Assembly: GCF_041438805.1 (NCBI RefSeq)
Contig: NZ_CP109190.1
Location: 3,782,001-3,846,000, forward strand
From: Streptomyces sp. NBC_01707
GTDB taxonomy: Bacteria > Actinomycetota > Actinomycetes > Streptomycetales > Streptomycetaceae
Reading direction: 5' to 3'
Length of the DNA: 64,000 bases
The position numbers and the translations under genes are program-made. This document shows positions 53,092-62,590 of the stretch, piece after piece (positions within the stretch are counted from its first letter, which is position 1; the number at the start of each line of letters is the position of its first letter). The notes below the pieces were generated by a model, which ran no database searches, was not told the origin of the DNA, and worked only from the letters and a program-made list of their open reading frames with translations.

Positions 53092-54303
53092 TCAGCGTCG
53101 AGCCACGCCCTCCGCCCGCGCCGCCGCGGCAACCGCCGCCGTCACGGCCGGAGCGACCCGCTCGTCGAACGGTGACGGAATCACGTAGTCCGCGGCCAGC
53201 TCGTCACCCACGACATCCGCCAGCGCGTTCGCGGCGGCGAGCTTCATGCCCTCCGTGATCCGGGACGCCCGCACCTGCAGCGCCCCCGCGAAGATGCCCG
53301 GGAACGCCAGCACGTTGTTGATCTGGTTCGGGTAGTCGGAGCGTCCCGTCGCCACCACGGCCGCGTACTTGTGCGCGATGTCGGGGTGGACCTCGGGGTC
53401 CGGATTGGCCATGGCGAAGACGAAGGCACCGGGCGCCATCGACGCGACCGCCGACTCCGGCACCGTACCGCCGGACACACCGATGAAGACGTCCGCGCCG
53501 ACCAGGGCGGTCTCCAGCGAGCCGGAGATACCGGCCCTGTTGGTGAGCTCCGCGAGCTCGCGCTTGACGTCCGTCAGGTCCTCACGGTCCCGGCTGACGA
53601 CACCCTTGCGGTCGGCCACGGCGACGTCCCCGAGCCCCGCCTCCAGCAGGAACTTCGCGATGGCCACCCCGGCCGCACCGGCGCCGGAGATGACACCGCG
53701 CAGATCGCCGAGGGTCCGCCCGGACAGCTTCGCGGCATTCCGCAGGGCCGCCAGCGTCACGACGGCGGTGCCGTGCTGGTCGTCGTGGAAGACCGGGATG
53801 TCGAGCCGCTCCTTGAGCTTGCGCTCGATCTCGAAGCAGCGGGGCGCCGAGATGTCCTCCAGGTTCACGCCTCCGAAGGACGGCGCGAGGCGGACGACCG
53901 TCTCGACGATCTCGTCCGCGTCGGTGGTGGCGAGCGCGATCGGCACGGCGTCGACGCCACCGAACTGCTTGAAGAGGATCGCCTTGCCCTCCATCACCGG
54001 AAGGGACGCCTCGGGGCCGATGTCGCCCAGTCCGAGCACCGCGGTGCCGTCCGTCACGACGGCGACGACCTGCGACTTCCAGGTGTAGTCGTGGACCAGC
54101 TCGGGGTTCTCGGCGATGGCGCTGCACACCTTGGCGACGCCGGGCGTGTACGCGAGGGACAGGTCGTCCTTGTCCCGGATGGGGACGGTGGCCTGCACGG
54201 CCATCTTTCCGCCGCGGTGAAGCGCGAAGGCCGGATCGAACGGCTCGTCGGTGCTGCTGTCGGTGTTGCTGTCGCTGCGAGGATTGACGATCTCCGCTGC
54301 CAT
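53092..54303 (-). CDS. NAD(P)-dependent malic enzyme
   Basis: This 403-aa malate oxidoreductase (decarboxylating) makes pyruvate, CO2 and NAD(P)H from malate. The malic N-domain has SLAYTPGVAKVC and the metal/substrate region PVFHDDQHGTAVV. The NAD-binding domain carries VISGAGAAGVAIAKFLLEAG. Its length fits the small bacterial type without a phosphotransacetylase domain. AAGGGG lies 9 nt upstream of the ATG. Together with kgd it serves central carbon metabolism. Confidence 0.95.
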   Translation of the reverse strand: MAAEIVNPRSDSNTDSSTDEPFDPAFALHRGGKMAVQATVPIRDKDDLSLAYTPGVAKVCSAIAENPELVHDYTWKSQVVAVVTDGTAVLGLGDIGPEASLPVMEGKAILFKQFGGVDAVPIALATTDADEIVETVVRLAPSFGGVNLEDISAPRCFEIERKLKERLDIPVFHDDQHGTAVVTLAALRNAAKLSGRTLGDLRGVISGAGAAGVAIAKFLLEAGLGDVAVADRKGVVSRDREDLTDVKRELAELTNRAGISGSLETALVGADVFIGVSGGTVPESAVASMAPGAFVFAMANPDPEVHPDIAHKYAAVVATGRSDYPNQINNVLAFPGIFAGALQVRASRITEGMKLAAANALADVVGDELAADYVIPSPFDERVAPAVTAAVAAAARAEGVARR

Positions 54304-54827
54304 GGTGTTGACCCCTTAAGTCTTCAACGTTTGAGGGTGGCCACTCCTGATTGAGGAGGGGTGGGCGGGCACCGCGTACGTTCCCTGCGCCGGGCGATTG
54401 GCCCGCCCCGGCAGGGGGAGGTACGTACGCGCGGGCGCGCCGCACACGCGCCCTGGGCCCCGGATGAGGGGTGTAAACGTCTTTCTTACCGGACGGACCG
54501 CTTCACGGACGAGTCCATACCGGCGCGGTGACGTGCCTCATATTCGAATATCTGGACAAGTCCGCCAACACACGAAATATGGGCCAGCATGTGAGACACG
54601 CCGTAGATTCTCCGGCCGGAAGAAGGAAACCCCTTGGAAGGTCCGGCCTTGATGTACCGGCCTCTTGGGGTGCGGGGATCGCCCGTTACCCGATTTTGAC
54701 ATGACTGGCACCCTGAATGGGCTAGTCCGAATGGCAAGATGCCCCTAATCGCACGAGGCGGCGACATCCGACGATGTGTGCCATACCGCCTGGCAACTCC
54801 ACCCTTACCTGCCGGAGGAACCCGATC
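54304..54827. other. 524-bp divergent region between malic enzyme and the ABC importer
   Basis: No gene is seen. It contains a 12-bp perfect palindrome ATATTCGAATAT (54540-54551) in a local A/T-richer stretch, and a consensus -35 hexamer TTGACA (54696-54701) facing the importer genes. The matching -10 is unclear (CTAGT near 54722). Confidence 0.5.
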
Positions 54828-55793
54828 ATGACCGCACGCACCACCCGTCGCACGGCCGCAACATCCAGGATTGCAGCGGTCTGCGCCATCGCGGTCGCCG
54901 GCACCATGCTGCTGACCGCCTGCGGCGACCAGACCAAGAGCGACGACACGAAGAAGAGCACGGGCTCCTCCAAGTCCGCCGCGCCGCTCGCCAACCTGCT
55001 GCCGGCCGACATCAAGGCCAAGGGCAAGATCATGGTCGGCTCCGACATCGCGTACGCGCCGGTCGAATCCACGGACGCCTCGGGCAAGACGGTGGGCATC
55101 GACCCGGACATCGCCGAGGCCCTCGGCAAGCAGCTCGGGGTGACGTTCGAGTTCCAGAACGGCAAGTTCGCCGACCTCATCGCCGGTCTCGCGGCAAAGC
55201 GGTACGACATCGCCATGTCGGCCATGACGGACACCAAGGACCGTCAGAACGGCATCGACGGCGACACCAAGAAGAAGGTCGGCGCGGGCGTCGACTTCGT
55301 CGACTACTTCACCGCCGGTGTCTCGATCTACACGAACAAGGGCGCCGACAACGGCATCAAGACGTGGGACGACCTCTGCGGCAAGTCGATCGGCGTGCAG
55401 ACGGCCACCTTCTCGCAGGACCTCGCCAAGGCCCAGGCCAAGAAGTGCACCGCGGCCGGCAAGAAGACCGTGAAGATCGAGGACTTCCCGACCAACCCCG
55501 AGGCCGAGACGCGGATGCGCTCCAAGGGCGTCGACGCGGTGTCCGCGGACTTCCCGATCGCCGCGTACTCGGTCAAGCACTCCGGCGACGGCAAGTACTT
55601 CGAGATCGTGGGCGACCAGGTCGAGGCAGGCCCGTACGGGATCGCGCTCGCCAAGGGCAACGACAAGCTGCGGGATGCCATCCAGGCCGCTCTGCAGGCG
55701 ATCATCAAGAACGGTGAGTACGACAAGATCATCGCCAAGTGGGGCGTCGAGGCCGGTGCCAACCACGACGCGAAGATCAACGGTGGCTCCTGA
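54828..55793 (+). CDS. Glutamate-type ABC transporter substrate-binding lipoprotein
   Basis: This 321-aa extracytoplasmic solute-binding protein has a lipoprotein signal peptide with lipobox LLTAC, lipidated Cys32, and a Ser/Lys/Thr-rich spacer. A family-3 amino-acid-binding domain follows (MVGSDIAYAPVESTDASG; GIDPDIAEALGKQLGV; ADLIAGLAAKRYDIAMSAM). It captures a polar amino acid, probably glutamate, for the permease and ATPase encoded downstream. GGAGGAA lies 8 nt before ATG 54828. Confidence 0.93.
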   Translation: MTARTTRRTAATSRIAAVCAIAVAGTMLLTACGDQTKSDDTKKSTGSSKSAAPLANLLPADIKAKGKIMVGSDIAYAPVESTDASGKTVGIDPDIAEALGKQLGVTFEFQNGKFADLIAGLAAKRYDIAMSAMTDTKDRQNGIDGDTKKKVGAGVDFVDYFTAGVSIYTNKGADNGIKTWDDLCGKSIGVQTATFSQDLAKAQAKKCTAAGKKTVKIEDFPTNPEAETRMRSKGVDAVSADFPIAAYSVKHSGDGKYFEIVGDQVEAGPYGIALAKGNDKLRDAIQAALQAIIKNGEYDKIIAKWGVEAGANHDAKINGGS

Positions 55794-55841
55794 CCCGCGT
55801 TCCATATCGCTCCTCAACGGGGGAACTGAAAGGCACCATCG

Positions 55842-56789
55842 GTGACTGTTGACGTCAGCAAGACGGACGGCCCCGCCGACACTCCGCCGCCCGCCGCCGG
55901 ATCGGAGGCCATCAAGGCCGTCCCGGTCCGGCACCCGGGGCGTTATGTGTCCGCAGCCGTCGCGATCGCCCTCCTCGTGGGGATCGTGTACGCCTTCTCG
56001 CAGGGCAAGATCAACTGGGGCACCATCCCCGACTACTTCTTCAACGACCGGATCGTCACCGGCGTGTGGAAGACCCTCGAGCTGACCCTGCTCTCCATGG
56101 CCATCGGTATCGCGGGCGGTCTGCTGCTCGCCGTGATGCGGATGTCCAAGAATCCGGTGACCAGCTCCATCGCCTGGTTCTACATCTGGTTCTTCCGCGG
56201 CACGCCGGTCCTGGTCCAGCTCTTCGTCTGGTTCAACCTGGGTCTGGTCTTCGAGTACATCAACCTCGGACCGCTCTACAAGGACTACTGGGCCAGCTTC
56301 ATGACGCCGCTGCTGACGGCGCTGCTGGGGCTCGGGCTCAACGAGGCCGCGTACATGGCCGAAATCTGCCGCGCCGGTCTGCTTGCGGTCGACGACGGCC
56401 AGACCGAGGCCGCCCACGCGCTCGGCATGAGCCACTCCAAGACCCTGCGCCGGATCGTGGTCCCGCAGGCGATGCGGGTCATCGTGCCGCCCACGGGCAA
56501 CGAGGTCATCAACATGCTGAAGACGACCTCACTCGTCTCGGCGGTGCAATTCCTCGATCTGTTCAAGGTCGCGCAGGACATCGGGCAGACATCGGGGTCC
56601 CCGGTGGAGATGTACTTCCTCGCCGCCGCCTGGTACTTGGTGCTGACCTCGATCTTCAGCATCGGCCAGTACTACCTGGAGCGGTATTACGCACGCGGCT
56701 CGACCCGCGCCCTACCGCCCACCCCGCTCCAGCGACTGCGCACCACGCTCGGCCGCCGCTCCGCCCGCTCCGAGGGAGGCATCGCATGA
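55842..56789 (+). CDS. Amino-acid ABC transporter permease
   Basis: This 315-aa inner-membrane permease of the polar amino-acid (HisMQ/GltJ) type has an N-terminal helix (about 38-55) and a conserved transport core. The EAA loop is [20 protein letters not shown], and [20 protein letters not shown] follows. Only one permease gene is present, so it should act as a homodimer. The GTG start lies 48 bp after the binding-protein gene. The stop overlaps the ATPase start as ATGA. Confidence 0.94.
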   Translation: MTVDVSKTDGPADTPPPAAGSEAIKAVPVRHPGRYVSAAVAIALLVGIVYAFSQGKINWGTIPDYFFNDRIVTGVWKTLELTLLSMAIGIAGGLLLAVMRMSKNPVTSSIAWFYIWFFRGTPVLVQLFVWFNLGLVFEYINLGPLYKDYWASFMTPLLTALLGLGLNEAAYMAEICRAGLLAVDDGQTEAAHALGMSHSKTLRRIVVPQAMRVIVPPTGNEVINMLKTTSLVSAVQFLDLFKVAQDIGQTSGSPVEMYFLAAAWYLVLTSIFSIGQYYLERYYARGSTRALPPTPLQRLRTTLGRRSARSEGGIA

Positions 56790-57553
56790 GCACCCACGCG
56801 ATGGTGAAGGCCGAGGGCGTCCACAAGTCCTACGGCAGCGTCGAGGTCCTCAAGGGCATCGACCTGGAGGTCGCCCCCCAGGAGGTCTTCTGCCTGGTCG
56901 GTCCGTCCGGTTCCGGCAAGTCGACGTTCCTGCGGTGCATCAACCACCTGGAGCAGATCAACGCCGGGCGGCTCTACGTCGACGGGCAGCTGGTGGGCTA
57001 CCGCCAGAAGGGCGACAAGCTCTACGAGCTCAAGGACAGCGAGGTCGCCCTGAAGCGCCGGGACATCGGCATGGTCTTCCAGCGCTTCAACCTCTTCCCG
57101 CACATGACGGCCATCGAGAACGTCATGGAGGCACCCGTCCAGGTCAAGGGCGAGGCGAAGGCCGTCGCCCGGGCCCGCGCGGAGCGGCTCCTGGACCGGG
57201 TCGGGCTCGGCGACAAGGCGAAGAACTACCCGTCGCAGCTCTCCGGCGGCCAGCAGCAGCGGGTGGCCATCGCCCGTGCCCTGGCCATGGAGCCGAAGCT
57301 GATGCTCTTCGACGAGCCGACGTCGGCGCTCGACCCCGAGCTGGTCGGCGACGTCCTGGACGTCATGCGTGGTCTCGCGGAGGACGGCATGACGATGATC
57401 GTCGTCACCCACGAGATGGGCTTCGCCCGTGAGGTCGGCGATGCGCTGGTCTTCATGGACGACGGCGTGGTGGTCGAGGCGGGCCACCCGCGCGACGTAC
57501 TGACGAACCCTCAGCACGACCGGACGAAGTCGTTCCTGTCAAAGGTGCTGTAG
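56786..57553 (+). CDS. Amino-acid ABC transporter ATP-binding protein
   Basis: This 255-aa ATPase has Walker [10 protein letters not shown] loop [13 protein letters not shown], signature LSGGQQQR, Walker [15 protein letters not shown] and switch His in VTHEMG. It is of the GlnQ/GltL type and powers the upstream permease. GGGAGG lies upstream and the gene overlaps the permease by four bases. A terminator follows. Confidence 0.96.
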   Translation: MSTHAMVKAEGVHKSYGSVEVLKGIDLEVAPQEVFCLVGPSGSGKSTFLRCINHLEQINAGRLYVDGQLVGYRQKGDKLYELKDSEVALKRRDIGMVFQRFNLFPHMTAIENVMEAPVQVKGEAKAVARARAERLLDRVGLGDKAKNYPSQLSGGQQQRVAIARALAMEPKLMLFDEPTSALDPELVGDVLDVMRGLAEDGMTMIVVTHEMGFAREVGDALVFMDDGVVVEAGHPRDVLTNPQHDRTKSFLSKVL

Positions 57554-57570
57554 CGGTACGGGCATGACGA

Positions 57571-57604
57571 GAGGGCGGTGCGGACTCCGGTCCGTACCGC
57601 CCTC
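57571..57604 (+). terminator. Stem-loop terminator between the ABC operon and the anti-sigma gene
   Basis: A 15-bp stem with one G-T wobble (57571-57585 with 57590-57604) and loop TCCG. Its core GGCGGT(A/G)CGGAC recurs in the stem-loop at 58969-59002. Confidence 0.85.
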
Positions 57605-57618
57605 TTCCGCATCCCCGG

Positions 57619-58389
57619 CTACTGCTTCGCCAGCAGCTCCGGGCTGAGCATCAGCGTGCGCAGCTGCGCACGGGTGAGCGGCGGGGTCTTGAGGAGCGGG
57701 CCCTGCGCCTGCTCGCTCTTGAGACCGGTGCTGTCGCGGACGGACAGCAGCCCGCTGTCCTTGAGAGTGAGCCGGGCGACGAGCTCGGGCCCCCACAGGG
57801 GCGTGCCCCCGTAGTTCATCGGGTCGCTCCAGATCGTCAGGATCCGCCCGTCCGGGAGCTCTTCGCGTACGCACTGCGCCGGGCGGGGCTCCCCGTTGGT
57901 GGGCTCGCAGAGGTTCACGGCGGGGTCGACTCCGCCGGACTTCTGCCGGACCTGCTTGCCCGTCCTGACGTCGACGACGAGGTAACCGACTCCGCCGTCC
58001 CTGCGAACGGAGTACTGCCCGTCCAGCGGCCCCACCGGATGCTCCTTCGCCTGGGCTGCGGTGGCGTGTTTGATGATCACGGCGAGGGAGACCTGCTCGA
58101 CCCGGCCGACGCCCTTGGGCAACAGCTTGACCAGTTGCTTCGCCCGGCCGCTGTCGCCGGCCGCCTCGGCCGGGGCGCCCACCGAGGCGTTCTGCTCCTG
58201 CTTCGTCTGCGACGCGAATCCGGGCACCGCGACCGCTCCGGCCGCGACGACCGCGAATGCGGCCGCCGCAACCGTGGCCCGGCGCCGCCGGCGCACCCTG
58301 GCGGCCCTGGAGTACACCACCTCGACGCTGATGACCGGCTGCCCCGCGTGCTCGGCGGCCCGCCCCAGCAGCTCCCTGACGTCGTTCAT
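57619..58389 (-). CDS. Putative anti-sigma-like membrane protein
   Basis: This 256-aa protein has a short cytoplasmic N-terminus (MNDVRELLGRAAEHAGQPV) and a basic RRRRR stop, then one transmembrane helix at about 37-58. An extracytoplasmic domain follows, with two Cys (NLCEPTNGEPRPAQC). It is coupled by ATGA to a SigE-family sigma gene, so it is probably that factor's membrane regulator. No zinc-type anti-sigma motif (HxxxCxxC) is present, so control would be by a different mechanism. Confidence 0.75.
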   Translation of the reverse strand: MNDVRELLGRAAEHAGQPVISVEVVYSRAARVRRRRRATVAAAAFAVVAAGAVAVPGFASQTKQEQNASVGAPAEAAGDSGRAKQLVKLLPKGVGRVEQVSLAVIIKHATAAQAKEHPVGPLDGQYSVRRDGGVGYLVVDVRTGKQVRQKSGGVDPAVNLCEPTNGEPRPAQCVREELPDGRILTIWSDPMNYGGTPLWGPELVARLTLKDSGLLSVRDSTGLKSEQAQGPLLKTPPLTRAQLRTLMLSPELLAKQ

Positions 58390-58874
58390 ACGAGTTCCTC
58401 CGCCATCTCGGCGCGCAGCGCCGCCAACCCCCGAGCCGTATGGCTCTTGACCGTGTTCTCCCGCATCCCGAGCAGCTCGGCCGTGGCCTCGACGCTCAGG
58501 TCCTCCCAGTAGCGCAGCACCAGCACGGCACGCTGTCTGGCCGTGAGCCGGGCGAGAGCCGCCCGCACCGCAAGGCCGGTGTCCGTGTCGGGAGAGTCGC
58601 CCGCCCGGTCGGGGACTTCGCCGTACGCCTGCTCCCGCCGCCAGAACCGGCGGCGGGCGGCGATGAAGGTGTTGACCAGGGTCTTGCGCGCGTACGCCTC
58701 GATGTTGTCGAGCCGTCCGTACCGCCGTCCGCCGAGGACGACCTTCACGAGTGTCGACTGGACCAGGTCCTCGGCCTCGTGCCGGTCGCCGCAGAGCAGA
58801 TAGGCGCTGCGGAACAGTGCCGTACGCCTGCCTTCGACGAAGGCGTGCAGCGCGGCATCGTCAGCGATCCGCAT
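58386..58874 (-). CDS. SigE-family ECF RNA polymerase sigma factor
   Basis: This 162-aa ECF sigma factor of the actinobacterial SigE family (SigE-like group 41 type) has region 2 (RTALFRSAYLLCGDRHEAEDLVQSTLVKV). Region 4 is LARLTARQRAVLVLRYWEDL with HTH VEATAELLGMRENTVKSHTA. It directs transcription in response to an unknown signal and is regulated by the coupled membrane protein downstream. Confidence 0.92.
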   Translation of the reverse strand: MRIADDAALHAFVEGRRTALFRSAYLLCGDRHEAEDLVQSTLVKVVLGGRRYGRLDNIEAYARKTLVNTFIAARRRFWRREQAYGEVPDRAGDSPDTDTGLAVRAALARLTARQRAVLVLRYWEDLSVEATAELLGMRENTVKSHTARGLAALRAEMAEELV

Positions 58875-58968
58875 CGTCGGCGCCCCTTCCCGGGTCCGCG
58901 GGTGCGGACCGTCTCACCCTTCCAGTGCGCCGGGGTGCGCGGCGGGTTGCAGCGGCCGGACAGAAAGT

Positions 58969-59002
58969 CGGGGCGGTACGGACCGGAGTCCGTACCGCCC
59001 CG
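58969..59002. terminator. Stem-loop upstream of the sigma gene, terminator of the methyltransferase gene
   Basis: A 15-bp perfect stem (58969-58983 with 58988-59002) with loop CGGA lies 18 bp past the methyltransferase stop. It repeats the core of the hairpin at 57571-57604 in inverted orientation. Confidence 0.8.
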
Positions 59003-59020
59003 TCGCGGGCATGCTGCCCG

Positions 59021-59782
59021 CTACTTCACCGCGAGCACCAGGGAGTCGGAGGGCGAGGCCCAGACGGCCCGTGCCTCGCCGAAACCCGCCGCCCGCAGCG
59101 TCTCCGCGTGCCAGCGGGCGGACGGCATGTCGCCGTCCGCGTGCTCGCCGTAGATCTTGTACCGTTCGGCGGTCGGTGCGGCGAGGACCGGGTCCTCAGC
59201 GGCGAGGGCCCACCAGTCCGCCCAGTCGAGGGCGCCCGCGGCCTTGGCGCGGTCCATGGCGGCGTGCCGGTGGGCGCGTTCGGCCGCGTTGATCCGGGGG
59301 GTCGCGGTGTCGATCATGCGGTCGGCGTTCATGAACACCCCGCCGTCCCGGACGAGCCCGGCGAGCTGCCCGTAGAGCGTGGTGAGCGGTTCGCTGTGCA
59401 GCCAGTGCAGGGCGGTGGCGGTGAGGACGGCGTCGTAGGTGTCGTGCGGCAGCCGCTCCACCCACTCCGGGTCCTTGAGATCGGCGGTTACGAACGTGGC
59501 GCGCTCGTCGCCGGCGAAGGAACCGCGGGCGATGGCGAGCAGCGCGGGGTCGAGGTCGACGCCGGTACCGGTGGCCTCGGGGAACCGCTTGAGCAGCCGG
59601 TCCGTAATACTTCCCGTACCGCACGCGAGGTCGAGCACCCTTGGTTCGGGCCCCACCACGGCCTCGACCATGTCCAGCATCACCCGGAACCGCTCCTCGC
59701 GGTCGGGCATGTACCACTCCTGCTGTCGGTCCCAGCTCCGCTGCCAGGCCTGCCAGTCGGTCCCTGCCGCTGTCTCCGTCAC
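59021..59782 (-). CDS. SAM-dependent class I methyltransferase
   Basis: This 253-aa methyltransferase has motif I VLDLACGTGSITDRLL, acidic motif II TGVDLDPALLAIA, and motif post-II VTADLKDP. The substrate is not evident. The GTG start is used. It is divergent from the CGNR gene with a 94-bp spacer. It is not part of the sigma operon because a strong stem-loop separates them. Confidence 0.9.
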   Translation of the reverse strand: MTETAAGTDWQAWQRSWDRQQEWYMPDREERFRVMLDMVEAVVGPEPRVLDLACGTGSITDRLLKRFPEATGTGVDLDPALLAIARGSFAGDERATFVTADLKDPEWVERLPHDTYDAVLTATALHWLHSEPLTTLYGQLAGLVRDGGVFMNADRMIDTATPRINAAERAHRHAAMDRAKAAGALDWADWWALAAEDPVLAAPTAERYKIYGEHADGDMPSARWHAETLRAAGFGEARAVWASPSDSLVLAVK

Positions 59783-59876
59783 GAGAATCCCTCCGATGTA
59801 ATACCCTGAAACTGCAAACGCCTATTACTTCGATCGCCCGCACGACGACCCTAGACCGACCCGGTAAGGACTACAA

Positions 59877-60506
59877 GTGGAACTGGCCTATTACTCGGAC
59901 TATGCGGTGCGCTTGGTCAACACCGAGGAGCCGGCCCGCAACAAGGACGTCCTCACCTCCGTCGAGGCGGTCCGCGAGCTGTTCGGCGTCAACGCGCAGG
60001 CCGCGAGGCGTGCCACCGACGCGGATGTGACCCGCTTCCGGTCGGTACGGGCACGGCTGCGCGCCGTCTTCGAAGCCGCCGACAGCGGAGACGAGACGCT
60101 CGCCGTCGACCTGCTGAACTCGCTGCTGCTGGAGTTCCCGGTCAGCCCGCAGATCTCCGGTCACGACACCCGTGACGAGGACGGCAAACCGGACTGGCAC
60201 ATGCACCTGGCCGACCACCCGTCGAACGCGACGGCCGGATACGCCGCCATCGCGGCGATGGGGCTCGCCTTCCACCTCACGTCGTACGGCGTGGACCGAC
60301 TCGGTCTGTGCGAGGCGGCGCCGTGCCGCAACGCCTATCTCGACACCTCGACCAACCGGTCCCGGCGCTACTGCTCGGACCGCTGCGCGACCCGCGCCAA
60401 CGTGGCCGCCTACCGAGCCCGCAAACGCCTGGAGGCGGAGCGCACGGCCGACACCGGCCGCAGCGTGGTCACCGCCCAGCCCAGCAGCCCGAGCACCGAC
60501 CTCTGA
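59877..60506 (+). CDS. CGNR zinc-finger protein (ABATE-domain type)
   Basis: This 209-aa protein has an N-terminal ABATE-like helical domain (about 1-140) followed by a CGNR zinc finger at about 145-185. The motif is CEAAPCRNAYLD (Cys-x4-Cys) then RRYCSDRCATRANVAAYRAR (Cys-x3-Cys). Such proteins are putative DNA-binding stress regulators. GTG is the start. Its 3' end overlaps the convergent sodX gene by 97 bp. Confidence 0.86.
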   Translation: MELAYYSDYAVRLVNTEEPARNKDVLTSVEAVRELFGVNAQAARRATDADVTRFRSVRARLRAVFEAADSGDETLAVDLLNSLLLEFPVSPQISGHDTRDEDGKPDWHMHLADHPSNATAGYAAIAAMGLAFHLTSYGVDRLGLCEAAPCRNAYLDTSTNRSRRYCSDRCATRANVAAYRARKRLEAERTADTGRSVVTAQPSSPSTDL

Positions 60507-60904
60507 TCCTTCCTCAACGGCCGGTAGCGGACCCGGACCCTGGCCAGCACCAGCTCCTCGGGCACCGTCCCGTAATCCGTGCTGTCCCCGCCCGCGAACG
60601 TGTTGTCGCCCAGCACCCACCAGCCGCCCGCACGGCGCTCGACGGCCCGTTTGACGACCAACAGGTCCTGCTGGAACGGATGGCGCAGAATCACCACATC
60701 ACCCGGCCGCACGGGCGCCCCGTGCTGTACGAGCAGCCAGTCCCCGTGGTGGAGCGTGGGCACCATCGAAGGCCCCGTCACCTCCACCACCTGGAACGGC
60801 ACTCGCGCCGCCAGCCCGCGCGCGGGCTCCTGTGTCAGCTCCGACCCCTCCGGCATTTCCGGCACCTCCCCGGTCCGTTCCGCACATTCGGCCACTGGTC
60901 CCAT
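60410..60904 (-). CDS. sodX: Nickel-type superoxide dismutase maturation protease (SodX)
   Basis: This 164-aa S26-type signal peptidase-like protease removes the leader of SodN. Catalytic Ser46 is in VTGPSMVPTLHHGDW and Lys85 is in LLVVKRAV. The conserved WWVLGDN motif follows. It has no clear transmembrane helix, as expected for a cytoplasmic SodX. It is divergent from sodN, the known arrangement. The product's last 32 residues are encoded antisense to the CGNR gene. Confidence 0.9.
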   Translation of the reverse strand: MGPVAECAERTGEVPEMPEGSELTQEPARGLAARVPFQVVEVTGPSMVPTLHHGDWLLVQHGAPVRPGDVVILRHPFQQDLLVVKRAVERRAGGWWVLGDNTFAGGDSTDYGTVPEELVLARVRVRYRPLRKDQRSVLGLLGWAVTTLRPVSAVRSASRRLRAR

Positions 60905-61010
60905 CCTCACCCCGGACTTTTGGCCTAAGCCCATGGGGGCACCCACTAAAACGCGTCCCTCACGGAGTAATGTCCCACCTGAGAAGACGATCACGAGGAA
61001 GGACAGCTCA

Positions 61011-61406
61011 ATGCTTTCCCGCCTGTTTGCCCCCAAGGTGAAGGTCAGCGCCCACTGCGACCTGCCCTGCGGCGTGTACGACCCGGCCCAGGCCCGCATC
61101 GAGGCGGAGTCCGTCAAGGCCGTCCAGGAGAAGTTCCAGGCCAACGAGGACCCGCACTTCCGGGCCCGCGCGGTGGTCATCAAGGAGCAGCGCGCCGAGC
61201 TCGCGAAGCACCACATCTCGGTGCTGTGGAGCGACTACTTCAAGCCCCCGCACTTCGAGAAGTACCCGGAGCTGCACCAGCTGGTCAACGACGCCCTGAA
61301 GGCGCTGTCGGCCGCGAAGGCCTCCACCGACCCGGCGACGGGCCAGAAGGCGCTGGACTACATCGCCCAGATCGACAAGATCTTCTGGGAGACCAAGAAG
61401 GCTTGA
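61011..61406 (+). CDS. sodN: Nickel-containing superoxide dismutase
   Basis: This 131-aa enzyme precursor has a 14-residue leader (MLSRLFAPKVKVSA) that is cut before His15. Mature residues HCDLPCG form the nickel hook (His1, Cys2, Cys6 of the mature protein). The hexamer disproportionates superoxide in the cytoplasm. GAGGAAGGA precedes the ATG. In S. coelicolor it is induced by nickel, with Nur acting indirectly through a small RNA from sodF. The integrase remnant starts only 7 bp after its stop, and no terminator is left between. Confidence 0.97.
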   Translation: MLSRLFAPKVKVSAHCDLPCGVYDPAQARIEAESVKAVQEKFQANEDPHFRARAVVIKEQRAELAKHHISVLWSDYFKPPHFEKYPELHQLVNDALKALSAAKASTDPATGQKALDYIAQIDKIFWETKKA

Positions 61407-61413
61407 TCTCTGG

Positions 61414-62569
61414 TTAGGCCGTCTGACCTGCGGTTTCGTTGGTCAGATCGGCTACCTGTCCGCACCCGGTCCGCAGGCCGCCGAGAACGGCGTCCATCAC
61501 GGACCGGGTGCGGTCTTCTTCTCCCGGCCACAGATGCGCGTAGATCCGCAGGGTGATGACGGCGGACGCGTGGCCGAGGACCAGCTGCACCTGCTTGACG
61601 CTCGCCCCGCCGGCGATCAGCGCGGAGGCGTAGAAGTGCCGCAGGTCGTGGGTCACCATGTGCGGCAGCGTGACGGGCTTGCGACCCTCGCGCCCGGCCG
61701 CTTCTTTCTCCTCCGCCTGGAGCCCCCTGCGGGCGCAGTTCCATTCGGTCTTCCACCGCCGGTAGTTCAGCGGCTCCCCCTCCTCCATCGTGAACAGCCA
61801 CTCCGTGGAGGGGCGCGCGGCGAGGTGCCCGAGGAGCGCGTCGGTGACGACCTCTCCGACCGGGACGGTACGCCGCGACTTGCTGGTCTTGGGCGGTCCG
61901 ATCAGGCCGGACTGGAGTCGCTGCCGCTCGACGCGGATGGTGCCGTTCTTGAAGTCGACGTCCGAGACCTTGAGGCCCAGCAACTCACCTATGCGCAAGC
62001 CCGATCCGGCCAGGACGACGATCGCGGGCGGATGTACGGCGGCATGACGCCGGCCATCGCTCCGACCTGCGCGACGGTCGGCGGAGTGATCTCCTCGTCG
62101 GGCATGGCCGGAAGCGCGACCGCTTGCAGGGGCTGGCCGCGATGACCTTGTCCTCGACAGCGGCCGTCATGACGCGGACCAGGACGTCGTAGACGTTGCG
62201 CACGCTGCCGGGGCCCAGCAGCTCGGAAAGCTGCTTAAAGAGGGCCTGGATGTGCGTCCGGCGCAGGGACGACATCGCGTGGGAGCCGAGCGCGGGTATG
62301 AGGTGAACCCGTAGGGCGTTGTCGGTGATTCGGGCCCCGGCCTCACCGGCTATCTGCTCGCCCTCCCACTTCGTCGCATACTTCTCGAAGGAGATCTTGC
62401 CCGCGCGGGGATCGACGTACAGGCCGGTGACCCATGCTGGTCGTCACCTCGTCGAGCCAGCGCTGGGCGTCGAGTTTGCGGTCGAAGTGGCGGGCGTGCT
62501 CCTTGCCGTCGACGTCGCGGTAGCGGGCACGCTCCACTTGCCGTTGGGGCGCTTCTGAATGTTGGCCAA
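61414..62569 (-). pseudogene. Tyrosine-type phage/ICE integrase, frameshifted about four times
   Basis: Joining reading frames gives a full SAM-like/tyrosine recombinase. The N-terminal AP2-like domain (MANIQKRPNGKW, then RARYRDVDGKEHARHF) is followed by the core-binding domain (SSLRRTHIQALFKQLSELLG). The catalytic domain has Arg (GLRIGELLGL), HDLRHFYAS, LGHAS and the nucleophile Tyr in RIYAHLW. Frame changes are needed at about 62535, 62432, 62120 and 62026. The TTG start at 62569 has AAGGAG 7 nt upstream. Either decay or local sequence error explains this. It identifies an integrated element next to sodN. Confidence 0.85.
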
Positions 62570-62590
62570 GTCGGTTCTCCTTATGGGTGG

